Made by a program: the position numbers and the translations under genes
The notes under the pieces: model-generated
Told to the model about the DNA's origin: nothing
The model's input: the letters and a program-made list of their open reading frames with translations, nothing else
Databases searched by the model: none
Source of the DNA: Thioalkalivibrio sp.
GTDB taxonomy: Bacteria; Pseudomonadota; Gammaproteobacteria; Ectothiorhodospirales; Ectothiorhodospiraceae
Direction: 5' to 3'
NCBI GenBank assembly: GCA_007133115.1
Contig: SLNI01000179.1
Span: forward strand, 1-8,734
Length of the DNA stretch: 8,734 bases
Shown: positions 1 through 5,229 of the stretch, piece by piece
Layout of the letters: each line of letters begins with the position of its first letter
Numbering within the stretch: position 1 is the first letter of the stretch

Positions 1-277
1 GGGCAGATTGCTGCATGGGATCGCTGGGCATGGGCCAGGGTCTCGATTCTGTCAGGTCGGTGCCGCTTCGGTATGCGAGCCGGCCCGGCATTTTCGACAG
101 TGTAACGGCCCGACCCGCCCTCTGCTTCAACTGATGACCGCAAGGTACGATTGACCTCGACCTGCGGCCATGGCAGCGTGCGCACATCCCGACGATTCAC
201 CGTTGAGTCGAGCGGGAGATTCGGGTTCGCAACGTCGGAACCGGTCGACCACCCTCTCCAGATAAGGAAACCCCGCC
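1..277. other. Left-edge region without an assignable gene
   Basis: I see no convincing complete gene here. On the minus strand an ATG at 31 opens a frame running off the left edge (MPSDPMQQSA), which could be the first residues of a divergent gene, but ten codons and no clear Shine-Dalgarno site are not enough to call it. On the plus strand all three frames close within about 155 bp of the edge and give no recognisable protein end. A TTGACC hexamer at 151-156 could be a -35 element for the downstream secreted protein, but no acceptable -10 lies 16-18 bp further on. The last part (264-268, AAGGA) is the ribosome binding site of the next gene. Confidence 0.4.
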
Positions 278-697
278 ATGTCTCTGCGCCATCTCGTTGC
301 CGTTACCCTGCTTGGCCTGTCCTTTGCCGTATCCGCTGATCAACCGAATGTTCAACCCGGCCAGTGGGAATTCACTTCGACCACCAGCTTCACGGGGATG
401 CCCATGCCCCCGCAGACGCTGAGTTCCAGCGAATGTGTCACTGCCGAGGATATCTCCGAGGGATTCGCGTTCGATGTGGATGTCGAGGACTGCGAGATGC
501 AGAACATGGACAAGCGTTCGGACGGCATGAACTACACGATGGTGTGCCGGCAGGAGGGCATCGAGATGGTGATGGAAGCCGAACTCCGGTTCATGGGTGA
601 CACCACGGAAGGCACCATGAATGCGCAGACGATGACGCCGATGGGACCGATGAACATGCGCACCGTTCTTGAAGGCCGCCGCGTCGGCGGTTGCTGA
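278..697 (+). CDS. Secreted DUF3617 family protein
   Basis: A 139-residue protein of the DUF3617 family, small exported proteins common in Proteobacteria whose biochemical role is not established. Residues 1-20 form a classic Sec signal peptide (basic start MSLRH, hydrophobic core, AVSA cleavage site before DQP), so the mature protein should be periplasmic or secreted. The family pattern is present: a PGQWEFT opening at 27-33, GMPMP at 40-44, the SECVT segment around Cys53, Cys72 and Cys90, and the closing EGRRVGGC with Cys139. Four cysteines in an exported protein suggest two disulfides. The mature part is rich in methionine (14 of 119 residues), which I recall as common in this family. AAGGA at 264-268 is nine bases before the ATG and supports the start. 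It converges on the MOSC gene with only 22 bp between the stops and no obvious terminator. The family call is firm; the function is unknown. Confidence 0.88.
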   Translation: MSLRHLVAVTLLGLSFAVSADQPNVQPGQWEFTSTTSFTGMPMPPQTLSSSECVTAEDISEGFAFDVDVEDCEMQNMDKRSDGMNYTMVCRQEGIEMVMEAELRFMGDTTEGTMNAQTMTPMGPMNMRTVLEGRRVGGC

Positions 698-719
698 GGG
701 AAGGTAACGTCGAGCGGGT

Positions 720-1244
720 TCAGCCAGTCGCCGTGTCTTCGAATTCGAGGATGTCGCCCACCCGGATGCGACCACTTTCCAGGATGCGCAGGCAAACGCC
801 GCTGTGGGGCCCCAGCGCCCTCGCGGTATTCTCGCCGGTCACCTGGTTGAGATAGCCGCAGGGCGGCCTCGGTTTCCAGTATTCGAAGCGCGCGCTGCCA
901 ATACGAAAGCGTCGCTGGGCCAGGTCCCGGGTCCGAAGGCCGGCGACGACCAGGTTACGCCGGTGCTGGCCCTGATCCAGTCCGACGGCGAGCCTTCTGC
1001 TCGCGCGCTCGAGATCGTGCTGCGAGATCAGGGTGAGCTCGCAGCTTTCAACGCGGTGCCAGTGGCCGGTACCCGAGCAGTAGCGGTCCCCGCGCAGTCC
1101 CTGTCCGGCCAGAACCTCTGCGATGTCCAGAGATTCCATTGCCTCCCCTGCGCCAGCGCTGACATAGATTGCAGTGAGGTGAGGCGGCCCCGGGACAGTG
1201 CCCTCTAATCGCCTCAGAAGTCGCCACAAGCCCTGCGGAAACAT
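720..1244 (-). CDS. MOSC domain-containing protein
   Basis: A 174-residue protein that is essentially one MOSC domain, the fold shared by the C-terminus of molybdenum-cofactor sulfurases and by stand-alone proteins such as YiiM. These domains use a conserved cysteine to handle sulfur or a molybdopterin cofactor, and some reduce N-hydroxylated compounds. Visible family signs are LTAIYVSAG (23-31), the GLRGDRY turn (49-55), HRRNLVVAGL (94-103) and the RPPCGYL loop with the candidate active cysteine Cys129, followed by the SGRIRVGD end (157-164). No partner domain is attached, so the specific reaction cannot be read from the sequence. The ATG at 1244 overlaps the TGA of the upstream kinase (TGATG), which implies translational coupling. 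A TTG three bases earlier (1247) is a less likely start, and a shorter form from the internal Met36 would cut into the fold. Cytoplasmic, with no signal peptide. Confidence 0.85.
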   Translation of the reverse strand: MFPQGLWRLLRRLEGTVPGPPHLTAIYVSAGAGEAMESLDIAEVLAGQGLRGDRYCSGTGHWHRVESCELTLISQHDLERASRRLAVGLDQGQHRRNLVVAGLRTRDLAQRRFRIGSARFEYWKPRPPCGYLNQVTGENTARALGPHSGVCLRILESGRIRVGDILEFEDTATG

Positions 1245-2176
1245 CAATACCGGTATCCGAACGCAGCCTCGAAGCGGTCGCGGAATTCCTCCGGGGTGAA
1301 GCGGTGATTCTGCGTCCCCGGGCTCGCGATCTTGATCGAACCCAGCAGGGAGGCGATGCGTCCGGTGGTCTCCCAGTCGAATCCGTGCTCGAGTCCCAGC
1401 AGCACGCCGGAGCGGTAGGCATCGCCGCAGCCGGTTGGGTCCACTACCGCGGACGGCTGGACCGAAGGGATTTCGATCCGTCGGCCACCCGTCAGGATCG
1501 TCGACCCCTCGCCGCCCCGCGTTACGATCAGGGCGTCCACGCGCTCGGCCATCTCTTCCAGTGACAGGCCCGTGCGCTCCGCGGTCAATTGCGCTTCGTA
1601 ATCATTGAAGGCCGCGTAGGTGGCCTGCTCGAGGAAACGGAGCAGGTCGTCACCCCCGAACATGGGAAGGCCCTGCCCGACGTCGAAAATGAATGGAATG
1701 CCAGCATCCGCGAACTGCTCCGCATGATGAATCATGCCCTCGCGACCGTCGGGAGACACGATCCCGATGCGGATTCCCGCAGCGTCCTGGACGCGGTTGT
1801 AATGCGAAAATGCCATCGCACCCGGGTGGAATGCCGTGATCTGGTTGTCATCCTGGTCGGTTGTGATGAAGGCCTGTCCGGTGAAGCTGCCCTCTACCGT
1901 GCGGACATGGCCACAGTCGATACCCTGCTGCTCGAGCCACTCAGCGTAAATGCCGAAATCGGAGCCCACCGTAGCCATGGGCACTGGTTCGCCGCCCAGC
2001 ATCTTGAGGTTGTAGGCAATGTTGCCCGCGCAACCGCCGAACTCGCGGCGCATCTCCGGAACCAGGAAAGAAACGTTGAGGATATGCACCTTGTCCGGCA
2101 GGATGTGGTTCTTGAAGCGATCGGGAAACACCATGATGGTGTCGTAGGCGATGGAACCGCAGATGAGCGAGGACAT
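1244..2176 (-). CDS. PfkB-family carbohydrate kinase, probable adenosine kinase
   Basis: A 310-residue ribokinase/PfkB-family kinase, about the usual length. The N-terminal family signature with its glycine pair is FGGCAGNIAYN (47-57), and the C-terminal signature is DPTGCGDAYRSG (246-257), with Asp252 as the expected catalytic base and the GCGD turn forming the anion hole. The opening GSIAYDTIMVFP, the RF..ILPDKVH..NVSFLV stretch and the FHPGAM segment (116-121) resemble, from memory, the bacterial adenosine kinase type known from Mycobacterium tuberculosis (AdoK, Rv2202c) more than sugar kinases. Phosphorylation of adenosine to AMP for purine salvage is therefore the best guess; another nucleoside or sugar remains possible. 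AAGGAG (complement of 2182-2187) lies five bases before the ATG. It heads a minus-strand unit with the MOSC gene and diverges from arfB across 93 bp. Confidence 0.85.
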   Translation of the reverse strand: MSSLICGSIAYDTIMVFPDRFKNHILPDKVHILNVSFLVPEMRREFGGCAGNIAYNLKMLGGEPVPMATVGSDFGIYAEWLEQQGIDCGHVRTVEGSFTGQAFITTDQDDNQITAFHPGAMAFSHYNRVQDAAGIRIGIVSPDGREGMIHHAEQFADAGIPFIFDVGQGLPMFGGDDLLRFLEQATYAAFNDYEAQLTAERTGLSLEEMAERVDALIVTRGGEGSTILTGGRRIEIPSVQPSAVVDPTGCGDAYRSGVLLGLEHGFDWETTGRIASLLGSIKIASPGTQNHRFTPEEFRDRFEAAFGYRY

Positions 2177-2181
2177 GGAAG

Positions 2182-2187
2182 CTCCTT
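2182..2187 (-). promoter_or_regulatory. Ribosome binding site of the kinase gene
   Basis: Read on the minus strand this is AAGGAG, five bases before the ATG at 2176. It is a strong Shine-Dalgarno match and fixes the kinase start. Confidence 0.7.
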
Positions 2188-2231
2188 GGTTTTTGCTGAA
2201 CAGGCACGTAATCAGGCTGCTCAGAAGAGGG

Positions 2232-2259
2232 CGTAGCCTACGAATTTCCCGCGGCTACG
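2232..2259. repeat. Nested inverted repeat between divergent kinase and arfB genes
   Basis: CGTAGCC (2232-2238) and GGCTACG (2253-2259) form a perfect 7-bp inverted repeat with a 14-base spacer. The left arm also starts a short palindrome of its own, CGTAG-C-CTACG (2232-2242). It sits 10 bp before the arfB ATG and 56 bp before the kinase start. It could be an operator for either gene or a hairpin in the arfB leader that hides its weak ribosome binding region. That it is an inverted repeat is seen; any function is inference. Confidence 0.4.
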
Positions 2260-2269
2260 ACAAACCGGG

Positions 2270-2707
2270 ATGTCGATGATCGAGATCAGCCCCAACTGGA
2301 AGTTGCCCGAAGAAGCCCTTGAATTCCGCTTCAAGCGGTCGACGGGTCCCGGCGGGCAACACGTGAACAAGACCGACAGTGCGGTCGAGCTCCGCCTGGA
2401 TCTCGATGCCTGCGAAGGTCTGTCGCCCGCAGTGCTCGAGCGGCTGCGCAGGCTCGCGCGCAAGCGGATCTCCGGACAGGGCGTACTGATCATCCACGCG
2501 CAACGCTTTCGCAGTCAGGAGCGCAATCGCGAAGATGCCCTCGCGCGGCTGGTCGGATTGCTGCGCGAGGCGGAGCACCCGCCGGCACCGCGCATCCCCA
2601 CGCGTCCGACCCGCGCCTCGAAGGAACGTCGCCTTGCGGGCAAGAAGGCCCGCGGTGAGCGCAAGCAGGGGCGGGGTCGGATGCGACACCCGAGCAATGA
2701 TGCCTGA
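2270..2707 (+). CDS. arfB: Alternative ribosome-rescue factor ArfB (peptidyl-tRNA hydrolase)
   Basis: A 145-residue member of the ArfB/YaeJ (mitochondrial ICT1) group of stand-alone class I release-factor domains. These enter ribosomes stalled on mRNA lacking a stop codon and hydrolyse the peptidyl-tRNA. The catalytic GGQ motif is at 28-30 within TGPGGQHVNKTDSAVELR. The C-terminal tail is strongly basic (about 112-140, with ASKERRLAGKKARGERKQ), as expected for the part that occupies the empty mRNA entry channel. The length matches the family, and there is no codon-recognition domain as in PrfA/PrfB. Two starts are possible: ATG at 2270, or ATG at 2276, which would give MIEIS and align better with the E. 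coli protein start (MIVIS). Neither has a strong Shine-Dalgarno site (CCGGG only). It is followed on the same strand by the RNase/barstar pair after 90 bp. Confidence 0.92.
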   Translation: MSMIEISPNWKLPEEALEFRFKRSTGPGGQHVNKTDSAVELRLDLDACEGLSPAVLERLRRLARKRISGQGVLIIHAQRFRSQERNREDALARLVGLLREAEHPPAPRIPTRPTRASKERRLAGKKARGERKQGRGRMRHPSNDA

Positions 2708-2737
2708 CGCCTCGTTACTGGATGAGACAGGCCGGTC

Positions 2738-2760
2738 CTCTCTTCCCCGGGAGAAGAGGG
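2738..2760 (+). terminator. Hairpin between arfB and the RNase gene, possible weak terminator
   Basis: CTCTTC (2740-2745) pairs with GAAGAG (2753-2758) around a seven-base loop, CCCGGGA. The stem can be extended by a T-G and a C-G pair (2738-2739 with 2759-2760). It lies 30 bp after the arfB stop. No T-run follows (the next bases are CAAAACG), so it is at best a weak or Rho-assisted terminator, or an mRNA processing or attenuation element ahead of the toxin-inhibitor pair. Confidence 0.35.
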
Positions 2761-2783
2761 CAAAACGATTTCACCGGATGCTC

Positions 2784-2788
2784 AGGAG
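2784..2788 (+). promoter_or_regulatory. Ribosome binding site of the RNase gene
   Basis: AGGAG with nine bases to the ATG at 2798. It selects this start, which is also the one that keeps the N-terminal membrane segment. Confidence 0.7.
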
Positions 2789-2797
2789 TACTCACGG

Positions 2798-3238
2798 ATG
2801 CTGAACAAACCCATGGTGCTGGTCCTTTTGGTGCTTGCGGTCGGACTGGCCAGTCTGCTGTCCTTCCAGGATGGCAGCCTGTTTGCCCCCGTGCCCGATC
2901 CGGGTCGCGATGCCGCCGGATCGGAGCATGGGAGTCTGGTGGTTCGCAGCGTCGAGGTGCGCGACATGGACGGCCGGGTCGCCTGGCGCGGCGACGTCGA
3001 TCTGGCATCGACGCTGGCACGCATCGCGGCGGGCGAAAGCGATCCGCATCGCAACGACGGCGGGGTCTTCCAGAACCGCGAAGGTCTGCTTCCGGCGCGC
3101 TCCAGGGGCTATTACCGGGAGTACGTGGTGCGCACCCCGGGCATCTCGCACGCCGGCCCGCAGCGCCTCGTGGTCGGCTCCGGCGGCGAGGTGTACTACA
3201 CACACGACCACTACCGAAGTTTTCGGAGGCTCCGCTGA
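2798..3238 (+). CDS. Exported guanyl-specific ribonuclease (barnase / RNase Sa family)
   Basis: A 146-residue microbial ribonuclease of the N1/T1-barnase superfamily, which cuts RNA after guanosine. Residues 6-23 form a hydrophobic export segment with no clear AxA cleavage site, so the enzyme may be a signal-anchored periplasmic protein. A variable linker leads to the catalytic domain (about 51-146). Against RNase Sa from memory, the guanine-binding FQNRE (91-95) matches, Glu108 in YYREY is the general base, and His138 in THDHY is the general acid. Of the two active-site arginines, the second is present as Arg123 (PQRL), but the position equivalent to Arg65 of RNase Sa (Arg83 of barnase) is Ala119 in GISHAG. 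That may lower or alter activity. The TGA overlaps the ATG of the barstar gene (TGATG), so toxin and inhibitor are made together. Family assignment is strong; role (nutrient, competition or defence) is open. Confidence 0.88.
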   Translation: MLNKPMVLVLLVLAVGLASLLSFQDGSLFAPVPDPGRDAAGSEHGSLVVRSVEVRDMDGRVAWRGDVDLASTLARIAAGESDPHRNDGGVFQNREGLLPARSRGYYREYVVRTPGISHAGPQRLVVGSGGEVYYTHDHYRSFRRLR

Positions 3239-3648
3239 TGCCGAAGTGCGTCGATCCGTTCCTGCTGCAGGACTGGCTGTCGGGGCCGAACCCGTTGCTG
3301 GAGTTGCCGGCCGATACCGACCCGGGCCCGGTCCTGGACGCACTGTGTGCCCAGCGTTTCGCGCCCCTCAGGGTGGATCTTGCGGATGTGTCGGACAAGG
3401 CCGGTCTGCTGCATGTCCTGCACCGGGCGCTGGACCTGGGCGACTGGTTCGGATTCAACTGGGACGCATTGGAAGACGCGCTGTACGGGCCCGAGGACAG
3501 GTCGGCTCCGGTTCGCGTTCTGGTCGTCACCGGCTTCACGGCCTTTCGCGCCCGGGCTCCGGGGGATGCCGATGTGGTGATCGATATCGTACGGACCGTC
3601 GCGGAAAATCCTGACAGTGGGCTGCGTGGCTGCGTGCTGATCGGCTGA
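3238..3648 (+). CDS. Barstar-type ribonuclease inhibitor
   Basis: A 136-residue barstar family protein, the cytoplasmic inhibitor that plugs the active site of barnase-type RNases. The core inhibitory helix is clear: DWFGFNWDALEDALYG (69-84). Asp76 and Asp80 match Asp35 and Asp39 of B. amyloliquefaciens barstar, and Trp70-Phe71 match the aromatic pair Tyr29-Tyr30. In barstar Asp39 contacts the catalytic arginines and histidine. There is no signal peptide, as expected for an inhibitor that stays inside. It is longer than classic barstar (about 90 residues): roughly 40 extra N-terminal residues precede the FAPLRVDL strand. Such longer forms occur in Proteobacteria as far as I recall. The ATG overlaps the RNase stop by one base. 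A longer frame upstream in the same phase is an artefact overlapping the RNase gene. It converges on the minus-strand receiver-like gene with 23 bp between. Confidence 0.88.
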   Translation: MPKCVDPFLLQDWLSGPNPLLELPADTDPGPVLDALCAQRFAPLRVDLADVSDKAGLLHVLHRALDLGDWFGFNWDALEDALYGPEDRSAPVRVLVVTGFTAFRARAPGDADVVIDIVRTVAENPDSGLRGCVLIG

Positions 3649-3671
3649 TACGCAGGGCGGGGCCGACGTGC

Positions 3672-4052
3672 TCAGGCCGGCAGCAGCGCGTCGATATCGG
3701 CGGCGCTCACCGGGTGCGCCAGCACGGCGAACACGGGGTAGCGCTCGGCAAGACGTTCCGCGTGCTGCTGCTCCTGCTTGTCCACCATCACAATCACCCG
3801 GGCGGTCGGGGCGTACTTCTGCAGGCTGGCCAGGAAGACATCGAGGTTGCCGAGGTTGGCGCCGGCGTAATTGTTGCCATACCCGTAAAAGAATTCCGCG
3901 ACGACGTAGTCCGGGCACTGCCGCCGCAGTTCCTGGATGGCCTTGCGGATCGACGGCAGCCGGACCTCGCGGATGTTCCGGCGTTGGTAGACGCTGGTGA
4001 GGTTGGGGTGGCCGGCCGATTCGACGATGGAGAAAAGCAGCGATTCTGCCAC
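3672..4052 (-). CDS. Uncharacterised small protein, receiver-like fold suspected
   Basis: A 126-residue cytoplasmic protein that I cannot place in a named family. Its order of strands and helices resembles a CheY-like receiver: a first strand LLFSIVES (5-12), a helix around 33-46, CPDYVVAEF (46-54) like the strand carrying the phosphorylated Asp, then a strand ARVIVMVD (84-91) and YPVFAVLAHPVS (105-116) like the final strand with the Lys-Pro turn. At those positions it has Glu53 rather than Asp and His113-Pro114 rather than Lys-Pro, so it would not be phosphorylated in the usual way. Between lies an unusual FFYGYGNNYAGANLGNLDVF segment (54-73), probably the most conserved part. The start is GTG at 4052, with GAGG about 11 bases upstream on the minus strand; no ATG exists further upstream in frame. 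It faces barstar and diverges from the hydrolase gene. The gene call is good; the fold is inference. Confidence 0.65.
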   Translation of the reverse strand: MAESLLFSIVESAGHPNLTSVYQRRNIREVRLPSIRKAIQELRRQCPDYVVAEFFYGYGNNYAGANLGNLDVFLASLQKYAPTARVIVMVDKQEQQHAERLAERYPVFAVLAHPVSAADIDALLPA

Positions 4053-4114
4053 GGGCTTGCCGACCTCGATCCGATGGTAAAGCCTCCAACCTAGCCCCCG
4101 CCGGGAGGTAATTC

Positions 4115-4128
4115 AACCGGATACGGTT
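4115..4128. repeat. Short inverted repeat AACCG-GATA-CGGTT
   Basis: A perfect 5-bp inverted repeat with a four-base spacer lies in the 206-bp region between the divergent receiver-like and hydrolase genes. The same half-site occurs again as a second inverted pair at 4211-4227. It may be an operator; the short arms mean chance is a real alternative. Confidence 0.25.
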
Positions 4129-4186
4129 CGCCCGCCAGCACTTGGCTTGGGATGCTGGCAAACCCGCGCGGTGTCATGGGCCCGCC

Positions 4187-4215
4187 TTGACCCTCAGCAG
4201 TTCGGCCACTACGGT
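4187..4215 (+). promoter_or_regulatory. Candidate sigma-70 promoter for the hydrolase gene
   Basis: TTGACC at 4187-4192 matches five of six bases of the -35 consensus and is followed, after a 17-bp spacer, by TACGGT (4210-4215), which keeps the T, A and final T of a -10 element. Transcription would start near 4222, leaving a leader of roughly 35 bases with the strong ribosome binding site. The -10 match is poor, so this is a candidate only. Confidence 0.3.
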
Positions 4216-4243
4216 CATGTGAACCGTTGGCCAGATCGGCGGC

Positions 4244-4250
4244 AAGGAGG
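4244..4250 (+). promoter_or_regulatory. Ribosome binding site of the hydrolase gene
   Basis: AAGGAGG is a near-perfect Shine-Dalgarno sequence, eight bases before the ATG at 4259. It is the strongest in the window and fixes the start. Confidence 0.8.
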
Positions 4251-4258
4251 ATTGACTC

Positions 4259-5176
4259 ATGACCGTTCCAGAGAATCCCTATCCCCAAGTGACCGTAGAC
4301 ACGTCGGCCCGGGCCGTGGCGGCTGCCGATGCCTGGTACATGGTCGGTCTTTCGGGGATTCCGAGTGCCGACAATCAGGGGCATACCTCGAACGCCGGGT
4401 TTGTCACCACGGGCGACGGTGTGGTGGTCTACGACGCCCTCGGGACGCCGGCTCTCGGCTTCGAACTGATCCGCCGCATCCGCGAGGTGACCGATGAACC
4501 CATCCGGTACGTGATCGCCGGGCACTATCATGCCGATCACATCTACGGCCTCCAGGCTTTTGCGGATCACACGGACGCCCGGGTCATTGCCCAGAGTCGC
4601 GCTCAGGCCTATCTCGACAGCGACGCGGCGCACGTGCGTCTGGCGCAACGGCGTGACGTACTTTTCCCCTGGATCGATGAATCCACCCGGATCATTCACC
4701 CGGATGAGTTCTTCGACGACGAATACCGCTTCGAGCTGGGCGACAAGACCTTCCGTCTGCTGCATGCAGGACCCGCGCATGCACCGGACGACGTCCTGAT
4801 GGTGGTGGAGGAAACGCGCGTGCTGTTCGCCGGGGATATCGTGTTCGACGGCCGCCTGCCGTTCCTCGGTGACGATGACGTCAACACGGCGAACTGGGTG
4901 GATCGTCTCGGGCAGGTCCAGGACATGAACCCCTCGTTCCTGATTCCGGGGCATGGAGACGCCACGTCCGAGGCCGTTCGCGCGGTGTCCTTCACCCGGG
5001 ATTACCTCGAGGACCTGCGCGAGCACATGGGGAGGGCGGCGCAGGACTTCATGTCGTTCGAAGAGGCCTACGAAGGTGGCGACTGGTCGAAGTACGAGAA
5101 CGTACCGGCCTTCGAGGAAACCCATCGCCGGAACGCCAATGCCGTATTCCTCGAAATGGAGGCCGCGTTGTTCTAG
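4259..5176 (+). CDS. Metallo-beta-lactamase-fold hydrolase
   Basis: A 305-residue MBL-fold metallo-hydrolase. The zinc-binding signature is complete: HYHADH (His89, His91, Asp93, His94), His174 in GPAHAPDD, Asp193 in LFAGDIVF and His232 in IPGHGD, giving the two-metal set of the superfamily. The N-terminal SNAGFVTTGDGVVVYDAL (44-61) is the usual opening beta-sheet. The layout resembles the SoxH-like / quinoprotein-relay group of MBL proteins, but that subgroup call is from memory and the substrate is unknown. After the last metal ligand come about 70 mostly helical residues (EDLREHMGRA onward), which may shape the substrate pocket. No signal peptide is visible, so it should act in the cytoplasm. 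It has its own candidate promoter and a very strong ribosome binding site, and is followed after 53 bp by the exporter operon, which may or may not share its transcript. Confidence 0.88.
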   Translation: MTVPENPYPQVTVDTSARAVAAADAWYMVGLSGIPSADNQGHTSNAGFVTTGDGVVVYDALGTPALGFELIRRIREVTDEPIRYVIAGHYHADHIYGLQAFADHTDARVIAQSRAQAYLDSDAAHVRLAQRRDVLFPWIDESTRIIHPDEFFDDEYRFELGDKTFRLLHAGPAHAPDDVLMVVEETRVLFAGDIVFDGRLPFLGDDDVNTANWVDRLGQVQDMNPSFLIPGHGDATSEAVRAVSFTRDYLEDLREHMGRAAQDFMSFEEAYEGGDWSKYENVPAFEETHRRNANAVFLEMEAALF

Positions 5177-5183
5177 TGTCCTG

Positions 5184-5199
5184 ACTCAGGGCACTGAGT
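5184..5199. promoter_or_regulatory. Palindrome upstream of the exporter operon
   Basis: ACTCAG-GGCA-CTGAGT is a perfect 6-bp inverted repeat with a four-base centre, eight bases after the hydrolase stop. It has no T-run and little GC, so it is a poor terminator. It reads better as an operator, because its right arm coincides with a weak -35 (CTGAGT, 5194-5199) placed 17 bp before a good -10, TAGAAT (5217-5222). Confidence 0.35.
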
Positions 5200-5222
5200 G
5201 TGCACGCCGTTCGGTCTAGAAT
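5194..5222 (+). promoter_or_regulatory. Candidate promoter of the exporter operon
   Basis: TAGAAT at 5217-5222 matches five of six bases of the -10 consensus. The hexamer 17 bp upstream, CTGAGT, matches only three of six -35 bases and overlaps the palindrome at 5184-5199, as expected for a promoter needing or blocked by a regulator. Transcription would begin close to 5229-5230, almost at the ATG of the ATPase gene. Confidence 0.3.
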
Positions 5223-5229
5223 CGAGGGT

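Noticed and set aside
151..179. Promoter for the DUF3617 gene starting at TTGACC (151-156)
   Set aside because: No acceptable -10 hexamer lies at 16-18 bp spacing, so the -35 match alone is not enough.
1589..2236. A 215-codon plus-strand frame opposite the kinase gene
   Set aside because: The minus strand encodes a full PfkB kinase with both signatures, so this frame is a shadow.
3630..3655. Inverted repeat CTGCGT / ACGCAG at the end of the barstar gene as a terminator
   Set aside because: The stem is only six bp with a 14-base loop and there is no T-run; it mostly lies inside the coding sequence. Chance is the simpler reading.
3211..4161. A 316-codon minus-strand frame covering barstar and the receiver-like gene
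   Set aside because: It is antisense to the clear barstar gene and out of phase with the better receiver-like frame; its residues look like frame-shadow sequence (many Arg, Pro and Gln).
4091..5125. A 344-codon minus-strand frame opposite the hydrolase gene
   Set aside because: The plus strand carries the full MBL metal-binding set and an excellent ribosome binding site; the antisense frame has no known domain.
5200..5229. Upstream GTG start for the ABC ATPase
   Set aside because: No ribosome binding site precedes it and it directly abuts the palindrome and candidate promoter; the ATG at 5230 is more plausible.
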